A stretch of DNA of 64,000 bases from Rhyacophila brunnea (GCA_022495005.1 JAGYXB010001801.1:682001-746000), one strand, 5' to 3'; counted from the first letter of the stretch, positions 35,611 through 48,849 are shown. Numbers and translations: made by a program. The notes: generated by a model not told the origin, from the letters alone.

Positions 35611-38090
35611 ATGTCGATGATTGGCTGTAATATATCATATCAGGATAAGAATTACGCACTCTCTAATAGGTACACGCTAATCATGGTATGTTCCGCACGA
35701 CTTTGAAGAGTGCCTAACGTTCTTTACGACACGGTATACGACCGCATAACGGGTGTGAACACATGGTGGGTTTTGGAGGAAAAAGTAAGCAGGTACCTAC
35801 TTATATCTTTACGCTATATTTTTATAATTTATTATATCAGTTGTTTAAACTGTCTTTTTCGGTCTTTTTCCGTATATCCAGAGATTTGAAATTCGGTACA
35901 CATGAGCTAATGCTGGGACAATTAAGATGTGGTCAAATGACCCCGACATTTCTCACTCACTGATGCGGTACCTGTCGATTCGATTCGTTTTTGTTATCAA
36001 TCGTATTTACGTCATCGCATAGATTGAGCTGTTTTTTTGTTCATTGCATTTGTGTCAATTAAATGATGTTATGAAAGTTATGTTTAATTCTGAATTGGCT
36101 ATAATATGTGCCACAATCTTAAGTAGGTATGTATCTACCTAAGGTAAGGTAGGTACACCTGTCATATCGCGACTGTCGAGGCGCCGAGACAAGAGTAGAC
36201 AGTCGTAAGTTAGTATTCCGCTATGTGAAATATACGTCGCTCAATTATAAATAAGCATTGGTCGATTTGTTCCTAGTGCATCTATCGATGGAAGAGTCTC
36301 GTCTAAAATTGGACTCAAAAGATCTCTCATTTGGAGATCGGATTCGAAGCAAAGGGCCGATCACATGCCGAAAGCAGCGATGCCAATAGAATTTACAAGA
36401 AGGAACTTTGTAGTGTTGGAATTGGCATTGCGATCATTTTGATATCAGCTATATAATATATGGCATATATTATATGAGATGAAGATTACAAACGTAGGGG
36501 TAACTGAATTTTGGTCATCAGATAGTTACATAATAATATCAAGTAGGTAACTTTTGTTAACCGGCGAATGAATGCAACTCGCGGTTGATGACATAATTTA
36601 TGTTAAATGAATATCTTCGTTAGCGGGTTCGATCCACTGCTTGAATAAGGCTTCTCTATAGCTCCTAAGTTTTTCGCAATCGGTACCACTGTATGTTTGT
36701 ATTTGTCCAACGGTTGTGCACTTGCTGAGCGACATGTTAAACTCGTAGCAATTACACCAGCTTGGCGATATCTATCACGTGTACTTCCTTATCCATTGGT
36801 TTATTTTGTTGTATTTCCGCGTTATGTCCAACATGCACGGTAACGTGGGATGTAAACAAGTATATTTGTAAAAATTATAATGGGAATATACCTACACTAC
36901 ATATTATATTGTAGTACCTACATTTATAGTAGTTACAATATATAAAAAAAGGTTCTAACGATTGGTCACGGCCGAACACGACGAAAAAACTAAATATATG
37001 AAAGTGACATATAAAATGGACCCCGTATCTACTATTTTCTTATAGAAACCATCGTGAATAGTTAGTTGTTAATAATATAACGATGCTTTGGATAAAACTG
37101 CTTTAAAATATGTTAAAGTTTTGTTTGACTTGTATCAGGAGTTCTTCCAGTTTTCTTGGCACCACTCAAGATCTGCACGTGCATAGGCTAGTAATGAGGT
37201 GTAAACGTACTGCCGGACACATGCCAGGCGATCCTTGCTACCAGATAATGATTGCACATACGCTTTACCTACCACCAATCGTTACGTCCATACAACTAGA
37301 GTGACCAGTGAAAATAACTATTTTTATAGTAGAGCCAGTTTAATTCGAGGAATATTGGTCAATGCTGCATGGGGTCGAGAATTATAAAGAGTAGTATCGA
37401 TAATAGTGTAGATAATACTGAACTGGATCCTGGAACCGTTCCGCAGTCGTACCGTTGTTACAACACAATCCGGCCTGCGATTTTCTGAAATCAATTTAAT
37501 CCAGTGTCACATTCATCAAATGAATAGCCTGGACTCATAATTCACATTTTACAAAAAAGAAGTATCGAGAAATCGCAAAAAATATTCAATTGTCAGCAGT
37601 CCATGACGGGCCTCGGCACTGTCAACACGCACACTTACCAGTCGTACAGAGTTGTCCTGCGTGGCGGGGATCAGTGGTTGATGTGCAATATTTAAATATG
37701 TATGTGTAGTATGTCTCCTTCCTAAGATATGAAATCCGCCATGAGACTGTGAACAATACAGATACTGATTGGTTAGTAGGGCTTTGGTGCTAAGACAGAA
37801 TATATCCAATAGTTATCTTTGGAAATTATGGATTAAACTTTTAAGTGATTTTTGATACCTACCCATGGATGCGTTATTAATTTAAAAAAATGTTAAAACT
37901 GCAAAATGTGAGTTATGGCTCTCGGTGACTCATGTGTTAGTTCAATGCTGGTTCGACTCCTGCATTTATTCAGAGCCAACAGCACGCGGTATAGTGTTCA
38001 AGTAATGCCGCGAAACTTCGTTTGAGTACCATTTTAGCCTGTATGCTACTTTCTGATAATAATATCGGCAGTACACATATTATTGATAAC
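35611..38090. other. no gene; RTE tail scrap near 36630
   Basis: ATCCACTGCTTGAATAAGGC near 36631 is a minus-oriented RTE tail remnant. A B-box-like GGTTCGACTCC near 37949 lacks a proper tRNA fold. Frames at 35763-35963, 37110-37304 and 37549-37809 are unrecognised. Confidence 0.4.
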
Positions 38091-38096
38091 ATGAAT

Positions 38097-38137
38097 TGAG
38101 TTGAGCATTCATAATATATGTACAAATGCTCAACTCA
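38097..38137. repeat. 13-bp perfect hairpin
   Basis: TGAGTTGAGCATT and its exact complement AATGCTCAACTCA are separated by about 15 AT-rich nucleotides. There are no T-run or gene neighbours to suggest a function. Confidence 0.6.
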
Positions 38138-38579
38138 CATTGGATCTGGAAAACTAAACGTAAGGTACAATTTGCAACTTTACTGGAAGACAAAATCAAA
38201 TATAAATTACCCCATATTTAAAAAAAATGTGTCTTAGATGACGAAACTTTTGGAAAGCTGAAAATGTCCTTTACGTCCTTTTGGTTTAGCGTAGGCAATC
38301 GACTTTCGACTTTTTGAAACACTATTAATAGTCTTATTTTGAATGAGATATTTTAAGCTTTCGTGATTATCTCTCTTTTACGTTCATCTACTGTTTGAGC
38401 ATGACTTGTTTTTGGTACCACGCGTCGGATTAACGCAAGTAATTTGTCAACCAAGAGTTGTAAGTAAATAACTATCTCTGGAATCGTCCTCATTACGAAC
38501 CCATGGAAGTGTTTTCCGATGTATCAATCTAAGAAAAGAATAAATAAAATCAAAAATGTTTACTCGCATTTCGAAATAG

Positions 38580-39480
38580 AAAGAAAACTCACCAGCAAAC
38601 ACATCAGGGGTGGAGCGAGTTTTTTTACATGCATGCTTGATTTGTCATTACTTAAATAGGTACTTATTTATTTGATAGTTATTTTGGCTACAACATCATT
38701 GTCAAGACTGTGTGAATAAACTTAGATAACTTACATAAAGAAATAAGATCTTCTTACTTATTCACTGTAGTTATTTGAAACACACAATCAGTAAGTATTC
38801 CAGAAACATTATCAACCTAGTCAATACTAAAATATTTTTTTATCGTTTGTCAGAATTCATTAATTTCTATGCCCTAACGAGAGAACCTTCACAATATTTT
38901 TTCAATTAATTTTGAAATACATTATTTCTGCTGGATTTTCAACTTACTGGCAGATTTTTTCAAAAAATGGGTGCAGTGTAGTTACCATTCTCATTACGCA
39001 CTGAAAAAATATTTCCTAATTAAATTATATAGATATATCTCACTATACTATTTATATTTTTCACCACCAAAGAGCGAGGGAGCAGTACTGTGCTGCTATG
39101 ATTGAATTAATTTTGTTGCATTTCGTTATTAATCTTTAGCGAATTAGTTCGCACTGTTATAATAATATGTACGTACTAAGTTATCCTCCGTTACGTGGGT
39201 ATGAATACAAGGGTACTTGAGTCGGTAGCATAATTAGTTCAAGCACTCATCTGGCCATTCAGTATTTTTTCCTATAATATTTATGTTTTCGAGACTGTCC
39301 CAAGTTATTATTTATATAAAATTTTACTAATAGATTTATTAGTCGATAACTATTTCAGTTGCCACACCATTATCAAGACTACGGAGATAAATGATTTAAC
39401 CAACTGAAAAACACGGGATCCTCCCCGGAAAATAATCAGGAGAATATACTGGTGCTTAGTATTTTAGAAACATAATATAC
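38580..39480. repeat. old dispersed repeat, two diverged neighbours
   Basis: A block around 38672-38735 (ATAGTTATTTTGGCTACAAC, then CATTGTCAAGACTGTG) recurs near 39345-39400 and again near 59400-59460 with CACCGTTATCAAAACTAC. Downstream TTCCAGAAACATTA and TTTTAGAAACATAATA also correspond. The class and ends are unclear. Confidence 0.4.
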
Positions 39481-40281
39481 TTTTCGTTTCGTTTTCGATA
39501 AACGCTACATCCCTGCGTTTTCAGTAACCCAATTTTTCTAAAAAGATGCTAGTTTAAAATTTTACAAGCGCGTTCTCAGTTTCTTGCGTCTCTCAAATTA
39601 ATGGATTCATTATTAACGGACTCCATGCCAACTAAACATCACAAAAACAACAGAAAAAAACTGTCATTGATGTATTCGTGTGTACCTCTGCCTACTACAT
39701 AGTGTATTTTAACCTATTTCGCTCGGTTTGTGGGCCAACGCGTAGGACGCTGTCGAAAAATGGACGAATGTTATTGTTCCGCTGCCGGGGACGAACAATA
39801 CTTGCTTGCATGATGTGTGGCTTCTTCACATTTCAATATTATGTTTGTGAAAATTCTTGGGCATGTTTCCATTGGGGAGTTATTATCTCAAGGATGTTTC
39901 CCGCAGGGTCTAATCTCTAATGAGTCCGCGGGTCCAGTCGCTTGTCCTTTTGATCGCGCCGTGGTTTGATGGACGTGCGATTCCGTCTCTGAAATGTACG
40001 ATTAACCTGCTACTTCCTGCGATTTGTGGCAACAACGGAATATAACAATACAAAAAAAAAACATCGAAATGCACCAGTAAACATCGATCATTGGTGTTTT
40101 CCACGTATAAAAATATACCTATTCTTTTTTTTATTTATATATAACTATTTTTTTTATTCAACGAATACACACACAAGATAACACAAGACACAAGATTTAA
40201 GAATGTGATTCTAATTATGTATATTCTTTTATATTTATCAAATATAAAATACCACGTCTCATAAAATAGCATCTACATACG
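39481..40281. other. no gene seen
   Basis: Sequence at 39700-40020 is less AT-rich and contains frames of 80 (+) and 64 (-) codons, neither recognisable. Confidence 0.4.
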
Positions 40282-40283
40282 TA

Positions 40284-40450
40284 CAGTAAAAACAAAACAA
40301 TGATTCGTTTCGTGGATTGTATGCGTACGAATATGTATACCGTTGTCAGCGCTACGAACACATCGACTGCCAGGTAATTAGTATCATTAGTATGGCTAAA
40401 CATCCGCACGCACACCATCGACCAACCGAATCATTGTTTTATTTTTACTG
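40284..40450. mobile_element. TA-flanked MITE, Tc1/mariner-like
   Basis: Inverted termini CAGTAAAAACAAAACAATGA and its near-complement (one mismatch) are about 25 bp long and 167 bp apart, with TA on both sides (40282-40283, 40451-40452). The palindrome extends to ACGTA outside, so the terminus could lie a few bases further out. It has no transposase. Confidence 0.65.
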
Positions 40451-40455
40451 TACGT

Positions 40456-41941
40456 GACATGGATTATCAAGTAATTGCTGAATCCTATGACGATAATCAC
40501 TAGTTAATTCTGTCGTGTTCACACTGGTTGGCAACGTTATAAAAACGACAACTCTGCTTGATTCAGGCATTAAATCTCGGTATAAATTATAAAGTAACAC
40601 ATATGAAGCTGTTGTTACACCAACCCGTTAAAAGGACTTCTGGTAAAGGATGATTGAAATACTAATATATAATATTATGTGTGGCTATCAACTGTTACTT
40701 TGTGTGTACACGTCTTTATGTGTATGTTAACGATTTTAAAAGCATTGACCTATACCAGAAGATTTCCATATAGAGACAATTTCGGTATTTAATCGGAGAA
40801 GTTATGAACTATAAAATACATTATGCTGACACCTGCGATCAGAATAAGACAACAATGCAGTAAAGACGTGACTGGATTTGCAATATTCACTCTTATTATA
40901 ATCGTATGAGTTGTTATAATTGCATTTAAACACAATTATTATGATTAGGGATTTTGTGTTTTATTTAAGTGTATGGTTTCTCTATTAATTGTGAATTTTA
41001 CATTATTATTAAATCAATCATAATCTTTTCTCGATTTATAATCCAGTTATTTCACTGTCTATAATCATGTTTTATATAATATTAAAGAAATTGAAATTTC
41101 CAACGTCGAAAAGTCAGGTGGACGAATTATTATGCAAATGCGATAGTATTACAGAGAAATAACTCATTCCAAAATGTCATAGGGCACTTAGTAATAAGCG
41201 TTTGATCTTTACTCTTTTTTATAAAAGAGGTAGCTCCTCATAAATCAAAATAAATTCCAAGGAAATAGACGCGATAATTTATTAAGTGATTTTTTTCCAA
41301 GAATGCCCGTTTTGAATTTATTCCTAGTCAATTCATAAAAAAAGTAGATTTATATTTTTCGTCAATTTTGATTTAAATAGATATACGTACTTACTATAAT
41401 TCGATATCTTGGCAAATCCATTAGTTTGTGATAATACTCAATGAAAAATTTGGATTTTTTCCCTGATTAATCGGACCAATGATCCCTGTTTTTTCGACCT
41501 ACATTTTTTTTTCGAAATTTTCCATGATCCAGCATCCGATGATCGATTCGTATTATTTATTTTAATATTATTTTAAAGTTTGGTTCGTTCAACCCCAAAC
41601 CGAGTCGACATCGTTCGAATTAACGATGCTCCAGTTTTATTCTGTCATATGTGACTTGTAGGTGTATTTTGTGTAACTGTTAGCGACAGAAGAAAAGTGT
41701 TCGCATATTATCTCCGATGAATGATATCTACATAATAATTTTCCATCAGCGGACATCAACACTTTTCCTAGTGTGCCATTCATATTAATCAACAAGATAA
41801 AACTTACATTCTAAAATAATATTTATGGCATTCCTTCGTATTTCAAAAGTAGGCTAAAAACACAGTTGCTTTTAAATAAGGCAGCTTAAGCAGTGAAGTG
41901 TAGCAGTCAAGGAAAGGGATTTCCTTTGCTCTGTCTTAATC
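40456..41941. other. no gene seen
   Basis: AT-rich sequence with no frame above 60 codons and no repeat noticed. Confidence 0.45.
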
Positions 41942-42404
41942 CTAAAAATAATTACAAGATAAAAATAACTTTTTATATACAACGTTTTTAAATTTTCTGT
42001 TGAATCATATAAACTTGTCTTGACTAGCTTAAACGATAAAAAAAATGTAATACTGAAATGTCATTTTGACATTCATATTGATTTCCATAGTAACGCACGT
42101 ATATATTAATAATTTAGTTGCTAGGACCCCAGACCCCTAGCAACCAATAATAGTGGATTGGTTTACGAATTTCTTCCGAAATAACTTTTCACACAAAACA
42201 GAATTAACTGTAAATGAATTAAATTCTACTTAAAGATGGCAAAAAGTATTAAAAAAATGCATTGGCATCGTGTTCTTATATATTCTAAAAGTTTCAAATG
42301 TCTAGCTAGTCGGGAAGTTAGTTAAAAATCGATTGTAAGATTTGTACCGGATAAACAACCACCGGACAAATAAAAATACACGACCTAATAAAAACGTTGT
42401 AATA
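41942..42404. repeat. dispersed repeat family, copy 2
   Basis: A direct-orientation relative of 12325-12825 with the same sharp ends and small internal deletions. The internal hairpin around GAAATGTCA is shortened by one base. The family is unclassified. Confidence 0.75.
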
Positions 42405-44184
42405 ACAACGAATACAACTGAAGAACGTTGTTATTGGTTTTTATTTAACGAATAATTCATAAGACCTAATAATATAACATTCTTTATTGAACACACATAA
42501 TTTGGAAACACTTCAGTAACATACTTATTATATTTTTTCCCCAATTTAGAACACCTACACCTAAATTATTTACGGGGAATTTAACTAAAGTAGGTACAAA
42601 AATGCATTGGCCAGAATCTGTCCAGCATCATATTTTTCTAATATGTATGTTTCTGATGTCTTTCTAAAATATATATTATAATATAACTTGACAAAAAACG
42701 ATGGAGACTATATCCACTCCATATTTTAAAAATATAAAGTAAAATTTGCAACATTTTTGCAATCACACTACAATCACCTATTTCCCGTATACATAAAGAC
42801 TTGAAATTCGATAATCAGGTTGTTACACAGTGACAATATATTCATTTTAAATTGCGGGGCGGTCGAGTAAGTCAAACATGCGTGCCCGTAGAACGTTAAA
42901 AAACGTATTTTTTTTGTTAATCACATCAATCCTATCGTTTCCTGATTTTCATATAATACAAAAATTAGTGTCGCCGATCTACTTTTCAAGACAATTTAAC
43001 TTACGCATAATATAGCGTTTTGCGTGTATAGTGAAGGGAGGGACGCGGGGTATCACGGGGTATCACGGGGTGATGGTGGTGCCACACTGTATCGGACAAC
43101 TTAACCTTGAAATTGCGAAGATTGCGATTTCGTATAGTGTGCACGAATTACACAGGGTAAATTTATATTGTTGATGTTATTATATCCGACTGATCTTACA
43201 TGAAGCCTATTGCATTGTTTTCTCTCGCTCGGCGTCGTTGTAACTCCGTTATATTTTCTGTCAAAATTATCGAACTTATGTGGTATGTTTATAGTTAGAT
43301 TATAAAAAAATATTCAGAAAATTTTGAATGAAAATATTTAAAATATTAAAATAGAAGTTGTGTACGAATATTCTTTTGTTTACTCATTGTTTACCTTCAT
43401 CCAATCTGACTAGTCTATTTCTCAATAATATTCTTATGACTACTGGTACGCGTACCCCGGGTTAGGAAAGGCCGTTCCAGATAACCGGAAGACGGCATTA
43501 GAATGGTGTACGTGTGGTCAGCCCGCGTTCCAGAACTCTCGTCTCCTCTGCCTTTTAATATTATTATTTTGCATGCTATAGCCAAGATGCCGCATCGTTT
43601 CTTTTTATTCAATTAACCTGATTTTGTCCTCGGCGGAAACACGGTTTATTTTTGTGGCCCCACTTCAACCTCATGGTAGTAATAATTGGGAAATTATCTT
43701 ACTTGATAAAAAAAATGAAGCGACGCCGCTACACCTGTCATTGTTAACGCGGTGCACCAAGGATTTATTTTGTCGTGATCGTGTCACCAGTTTAATTGAC
43801 AATTCAATTCGCCAGTTTATAACTTTTTTGGTTTATTTTATAACTTGTCAAGAAGAGTACACCTAACAATCGAAATTTACATTTGATTCTATGTAATGTT
43901 AGAATTATTATCGTCAATACTGTATGGTGGGGGTAGGAAAGAATCTTATGTAATGCGGGAAAGGGTTGGTCAGTAAAATTTCGAATATTTATTTTTTATG
44001 GAAAAATCGTGAGCTAGTTTATTAATGTGTTCTCAACGTTTATATTTTTACTTATTTTCAGGAATCCTAAACTATTTAAGCCTTCGTGAGGTGAACGATT
44101 TTGAAATTACTATCTTTAGTTTCGATTTCCGAATGTTCAAAAAAGTTCTAACACGTAAAGCTTTTTATGACATTTTTATTTGTA
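42405..44184. other. no gene; short tandem GGGGTATCAC
   Basis: GGGGTATCAC is repeated in tandem near 43046-43070 within a GC-richer patch. Frames at 43415-43612, 43624-43866 and 44025-44240 are unrecognised, and the last runs into the MITE. Confidence 0.4.
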
Positions 44185-44355
44185 ATGCCGGGTCCACACT
44201 GGCAACATGTCGCGCGACAACCTCATTAAATTTACGATAAGTATGATAATTATCGTAAAATTTCTTAAGCAATTATGATAAGTTAATTATTATATTTTAA
44301 TAATTAAAATTTAACGAGGTTGTCGCGCGACATGTTGCCAGTGTGGACCCGGCAT
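44185..44355. mobile_element. ATGCCGGG-family MITE, solo copy
   Basis: A 171-bp palindromic element with termini ATGCCGGGTCCACACTGG and its exact complement; the repeats continue through CAACATGTCGCGCGACAACC. TA lies outside both ends (44183-44184, 44356-44357). The same family hosts the Helitron cluster at 22291-30968. The interior has a second hairpin, GATAAGTATGATAATTATC. Superfamily not assigned. Confidence 0.88.
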
Positions 44356-44412
44356 TATTCTAACTACTTCCACTTTTCACCGTTCAGAGCCCTTCGGATA
44401 AATATCCAGTAG

Positions 44413-44780
44413 TAGGGATTGCAATAGCTGTATTTCAAAACCGGTATCCCAGTATTTTTCCATACCGAAATACCGGTTTTAAAAATCAGATAACCCCAAT
44501 ATATTCGATTTGAAAGTGGAAAAAAAATGTCAAAAGAGGTTTAATATTGTATTGTATTTTTTTTTGTTGGGTTTTGCAATATCCGGTTTACTTCCGCTGC
44601 CCTTCAACGTCCTTGGAGACAAGCAATAGCACGTGCTATAGAATATTAGGATCTTAAAGAGATTTATATAATATATATTTATTGGTAGATTCTTCTGTTT
44701 TTTCCCCATATATTTCACGAATACCGATATTCAATAGGAAATACTGATATTAATATTTTCATTCGGTATTGCAATCCCTA
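44413..44780. mobile_element. TIR element, TAGGGATTGCAATACCG family, copy 2
   Basis: Inverted termini TAGGGATTGCAATA and its complement ending CAATCCCTA are 368 bp apart, with subterminal CCGGTAT and ATACCGG words. Flanking octamers TCCAGTAG and TCTAAGAG agree in only five positions, so an 8-bp hAT duplication is possible but eroded. Confidence 0.75.
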
Positions 44781-45044
44781 TCTAAGAGTATTTAGATCTA
44801 TGGTAATAATTTAGCGTCATTTAATGACTGAATATTGTTTGTGTCGCTTGGTTATAGTGGACCCATTTAACCATGAATATGCGTAGATGCGATTTCTTTT
44901 CACGCGCAGATATTGGTCAAGGCTACTTTATATAATAATGTCTTGACGGTTGCTATGGTCGACCGTAGTAATTTCAAGTATATTACATCGCTTTCTCTTG
45001 ATAAGCGCCAATTCGACTATGCCAAAACTATAGAATCTCACGGT

Positions 45045-45716
45045 TAGGGAATCCAATCCCGAGCCAAAATTCTGATCCCGGGATTTCGGGATTACAATTT
45101 GACAATCCCGGGATTGGCATTTTTTTCCATTGTTAATATCAAAAAATTATATTTACACATAACATTGATAAAATCGGTCAAAAATAAATCTAGTATAATT
45201 AATAATATTTAAGACATTTATTGTTAATCTTGTATATCTACGTTCAATCTTGGAAATACATAAGTTTAATGGAGTAAATAATATTAAAGATTTAAAATAG
45301 TAAAGCAAATAATCATGGCGTACCTACTTATGGCCTTTCCGCTTCATAAATCTAATTAGTCAGCCAAATATGAAATTGCCGTAAAACGTATGAAATCATG
45401 GTGGAATTACTTTGTTAAAAGTGCGAAGCATTGTTTTTTCCAATCTTTCTCGTTTTTAATAATTTATGTGAAAAAATAAAATGAATCGGCAACATACACA
45501 TGGGTATAAGTCAAACTTCATTCAAACTGAGTTTATTTCTAATGTAGTTATTTTTTATTAAAAGTATTTTTTCTGTTATATTTTCGCTTTTATTTTATGT
45601 TCCATAAAAATTGATAAAAATCAATCCCGAAATCCCGGGATTATGTTTATCAATCCCGGGATTTATAGGTATCGAAAATAGCTCGAGATCCCGGGATCCC
45701 GGGATTGGAATCCATA
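45045..45716. mobile_element. hAT non-autonomous element with AATCCCGGGATT motifs
   Basis: Inverted termini TAGGGAATCCAATCCCG and CGGGATTGGAATCCATA are flanked by perfect 8-bp duplications CTCACGGT (45037-45044 and 45717-45724), diagnostic of hAT. Multiple copies of the palindrome AATCCCGGGATT and variants cluster within about 80-110 bp of each end, as expected for transposase-binding subterminal motifs. The 670-bp AT-rich middle has no protein frame. The intact duplication suggests a fairly recent insertion. Confidence 0.88.
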
Positions 45717-45724
45717 CTCACGGT

Positions 45725-47129
45725 AATGTGTTATTTGACTTGAATCCATATCCATCGTAACTGAGGCGGTGAGGTTTGCCAATTAAACTAGGTTGTGATA
45801 CTGTTGATTTGGGAAAATTCGAAAGCTGTAATATTGGTGACCATCTTTTATAGGTGAGCTACGATTCATTCTAAAGTTAATGCCTTCACCAGTTGAATAG
45901 GTAAACCTTTATTGCAATAACAATGACACGAATATTTTAAATATAAAACTGGGTTGAAAACAATTATCAGGTTGGGAAATTCATGCGTTTGCGACACGGT
46001 GTCAAATATATTGTGTAGGTATAACTCAACTTCGATTAAAATAAAATTAAAAGAGGGCACTGCTGTTGGTGCACGAAATAGTTTAATTATTTTAAAATAC
46101 GAATGCATAGCTAATTAACAACTGATTAATCCAGGGTAATGGTAAACTGATCCAGGGTAATGGTAAACTGTGATGTACGGATAATATAGTATACCTATAT
46201 TTTTTTGCAAATGTTGGGTTTACATGGCTGATGATATTTATGATTTATAGGTCGCGAAGATATGCAGTTTATTATTAAAATTATGTTGTAATTACCTACA
46301 GCTGCATCTGTGCCCACACACATATTCACTCTGTAAGTGCATCTCCTCACACATTTTATTCGCGTTAAGCGCTATCTCCTGCGCTAATAAATCACTCTGC
46401 TTAGTAAATCATCACGCCTGCCGCGGGACCCCCGCCCCAGCCCCCGTCACTGTTTCCCCGCGTAAGTTATTTGAAAATAGAACCGAATTCGCGTTTTTCG
46501 AAAACGGCATTCCGTTTTGGATTTTCGCGCCGACGTCTAATTAGCCGTGACGCGGGCGTCGTTTTTGCCCAAAGCGCTCGCGAAGTGACACACTTTCCGC
46601 GCGCACCAAACTCACCGGCACTTATTTTTGAGCTTTTATTTACTTAGGCGGAACGCGTGCCTGCGGTGCGCCGGCAATGCGACTTGGAAATGCTTGCGGA
46701 AATTATTGTGCACATGTGTTCGCTTCGGTGCCGTAATATGTCACTTTTTAATTTCATTGGCGTACTTGATTCCGAAACGAAATTGTTTCTAATTTAAATG
46801 GTCGTTTATTGATTTTTATTAACGTTCTTAATTAATTTCTTTATTTTTTTACATGAGCTAAGAACAATCTTATTCTTGATCCATCTCCTCTCCTCAAATA
46901 GAGAACATCGAAATTGTTAAGCTAAAAGTGACATTTTCCAATTTTAAATGACAGCAATTCGAATAAATACTTTTATTTGTTTTGTTATATAGCTAACCTA
47001 CCAAAAAATAACTTCATCACGGAATAACTCTTGCCGACGCACTTGTGGGTCGCTAAATATAACATTCTAAACAATCTACCTATATATAATAAATTTCTAA
47101 TTTTCGCGAAACTGTCCCTTACTTTTCAC
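45725..47129. other. no gene; 21-bp tandem duplication and CpG island
   Basis: CCAGGGTAATGGTAAACTGA is present twice in tandem at about 46131-46171. The CpG-rich island at 46365-46720 is listed separately. The 80-codon minus frame at 45866-46108 is unrecognised. Confidence 0.4.
46365..46720. promoter_or_regulatory. CpG-rich island, possible regulatory element or promoter
   Basis: About 350 bp is strikingly GC- and CpG-rich for this window, with words such as CGCGCCGACGTC, GACGCGGGCGTCG and CTCGCGAAG and a TAATTAG homeodomain-type core near 46538. No TIR, repeat or open frame explains it. In AT-rich insect genomes such islands often mark conserved promoters, enhancers or first exons, but nothing here proves which. 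No convincing TATA box or initiator was found. Confidence 0.4.
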
Positions 47130-47325
47130 CTAGTAACCTCGGTATGGACTCTACGCGGCGCGTCAAGGAATCCTTCTTCCCTTTTTCCAGGTCATTGCCT
47201 GCATACCGTATCTTCGGTATTTGCCGGCTTTCTAAGGCACCGGTATTCGGTTAGTTTGAAGAAAAGGCTTGAGGCGGATTGAGACGCTCCTGAGGTATTC
47301 GTAGTACGTGGCCGAGCCAAGTCGA
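47130..47325 (-). pseudogene. non-LTR retroelement C-terminal fragment
   Basis: Minus-strand translation from about 47325 reads TWLGHVLRIPQERLNPPQAF, matching the WLGHVLRMP signature found after the RT domain in insect non-LTR elements. A stop follows shortly and only scraps remain. The plus-strand frame at 47031-47282 is its shadow. Confidence 0.55.
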
Positions 47326-47613
47326 ACATCACGTCTTCACCTTAGATATGAAGAAAAGTGGCATTGGTTGGTTTGGCTCTTTTGTGTCTTTGTTTATGAC
47401 TACTATACGCCACAAGCGTTTGTTCTCGAAGTGCAGCATGTTTCTTCTGAGTATTTGCTATAATGAAGCAGCAGAATCAGAATGCAAGTATTGAACAGGT
47501 GGCATTTGATTGTCACCGAGTACAACAGGAGTCTCAGACACATCGCATTGAATTGAATATAGCTAGACATTCCCATTCGGATAGCGAGATCTCGTTGCAA
47601 AGTGCATTATAAC

Positions 47614-48134
47614 CAGAGGCGGCTCGTCCATATGCACTGCGGTACTGCAGCACCCCAAGCAAATTTAGAAAAATGTAATATTATAATATACATAAATTTA
47701 CGTATATTATATGAAAATATCAATATTATTTAAGCGTGAATTAAGCTCGCCCGCGCACCTATACATCATAATAATTATCATACACCGCGGTACTGCAGTG
47801 CCGTTTTCAAACAAATATGCTCGAATGGAGGGGTGCGGGGAGCGGGGCACGCAGTTGGAAGCTTGATCGGTACTGCCGGCCCGACAGTATTTCGCCGTTT
47901 CTGCGTTCATACGTGAGCACGCGCGCGACAGCGGAGGAAAGATATTTAACTTTAATGATTTGTTAACATTGATAAAATTTATTTATGCAAGCAATTTATG
48001 CAAAGTTCTTTATTTTAATTAATAATTTATGTTTAATTTTCATGATAATAGTAAAATAAAATCGAAATAAACATTTATTTTTATTTTTAATCAACCGCAG
48101 CACCCCCAGATATCTTATCCACGAGCCGCCACTG
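47614..48134. mobile_element. hAT-like element, CAGAGGCGGCTCGTC ends
   Basis: Termini CAGAGGCGGCTCGTCCAT and CACGAGCCGCCACTG are imperfect inverted repeats of the CAGTGGCGGCTCGTGG type known from hAT elements. The 521-bp body is GC-rich in the left half (CGGTACTGCAG twice) and AT-rich on the right. Flanking octamers do not match cleanly. The minus frame at 47707-47910 is unrecognised. Confidence 0.7.
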
Positions 48135-48295
48135 CTTTAACTATCTACAGCTGTCAATACTCTCAATGCTTTGTCAAAGGGCAACCTGAATTATATATAC
48201 ATATACATATATACATCCTACATATTAATCGAAACAATACGTTTTCCTGCCTAACTTTGTGGGCGAACGTAACCTCTGAACTTCCCCGTGCCAGT

Positions 48296-48849
48296 CGTCG
48301 TTAATTTTCTACAAACACGTATTTAAAAAAACACAACTTTTCAGGAGAGGCAAATAACAACTTTATTCTCTAAGTTTTATATTTAGAAATTAATTTTCTT
48401 CTATGAAATATCCATTTAGTATAGTTACACATATTTTCATGAATAAAATATTATGTTTCTTCAATTTATCTCACTATATCTACTTTCGACCGATCAGTCA
48501 TTTATTGTCGAAGATACGAGAATGCGTTGGATGGAAAAATGGATGGAAATGCAGCAAACACGTATCTTGACTTACGAGAAAGAACTTCAGTAGGTATAAT
48601 CGTCTGTCGGAGTTCGGTATTCTGTATACTCAAGATACGAGTTTAATATTTATATAATATATATATTTATAAGAGTCTTTTATTGTGATATGAGTTTTTT
48701 GTTATTGCTTAAATCTATTATGTTATAAAGTATGTTTTTTTGAGATACGTGTTGGTGGAATATGTGCCTATTCAAATTCTGAATTCATTACATCAAATAA
48801 CTCAAAACTGACAAAAATTGAGATACGTGTTTGTAGAAAATTAGCGACG
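48296..48849. mobile_element. TIR element with GATACGTGTT motifs
   Basis: Inverted ends CGTCGTTAATTTTCTACAAA and its near-complement extend through CACGTAT (about 30 bp, a few mismatches). GATACGTGTT-like words recur inside near 48559 and 48745. No target duplication recognised. Superfamily unknown. Confidence 0.65.

Noticed and set aside
37920..37985. tRNA-like segment with GGTTCGACTCC
   Set aside because: The distance between complementary ends is too short for a tRNA and no A box or anticodon arm is convincing.
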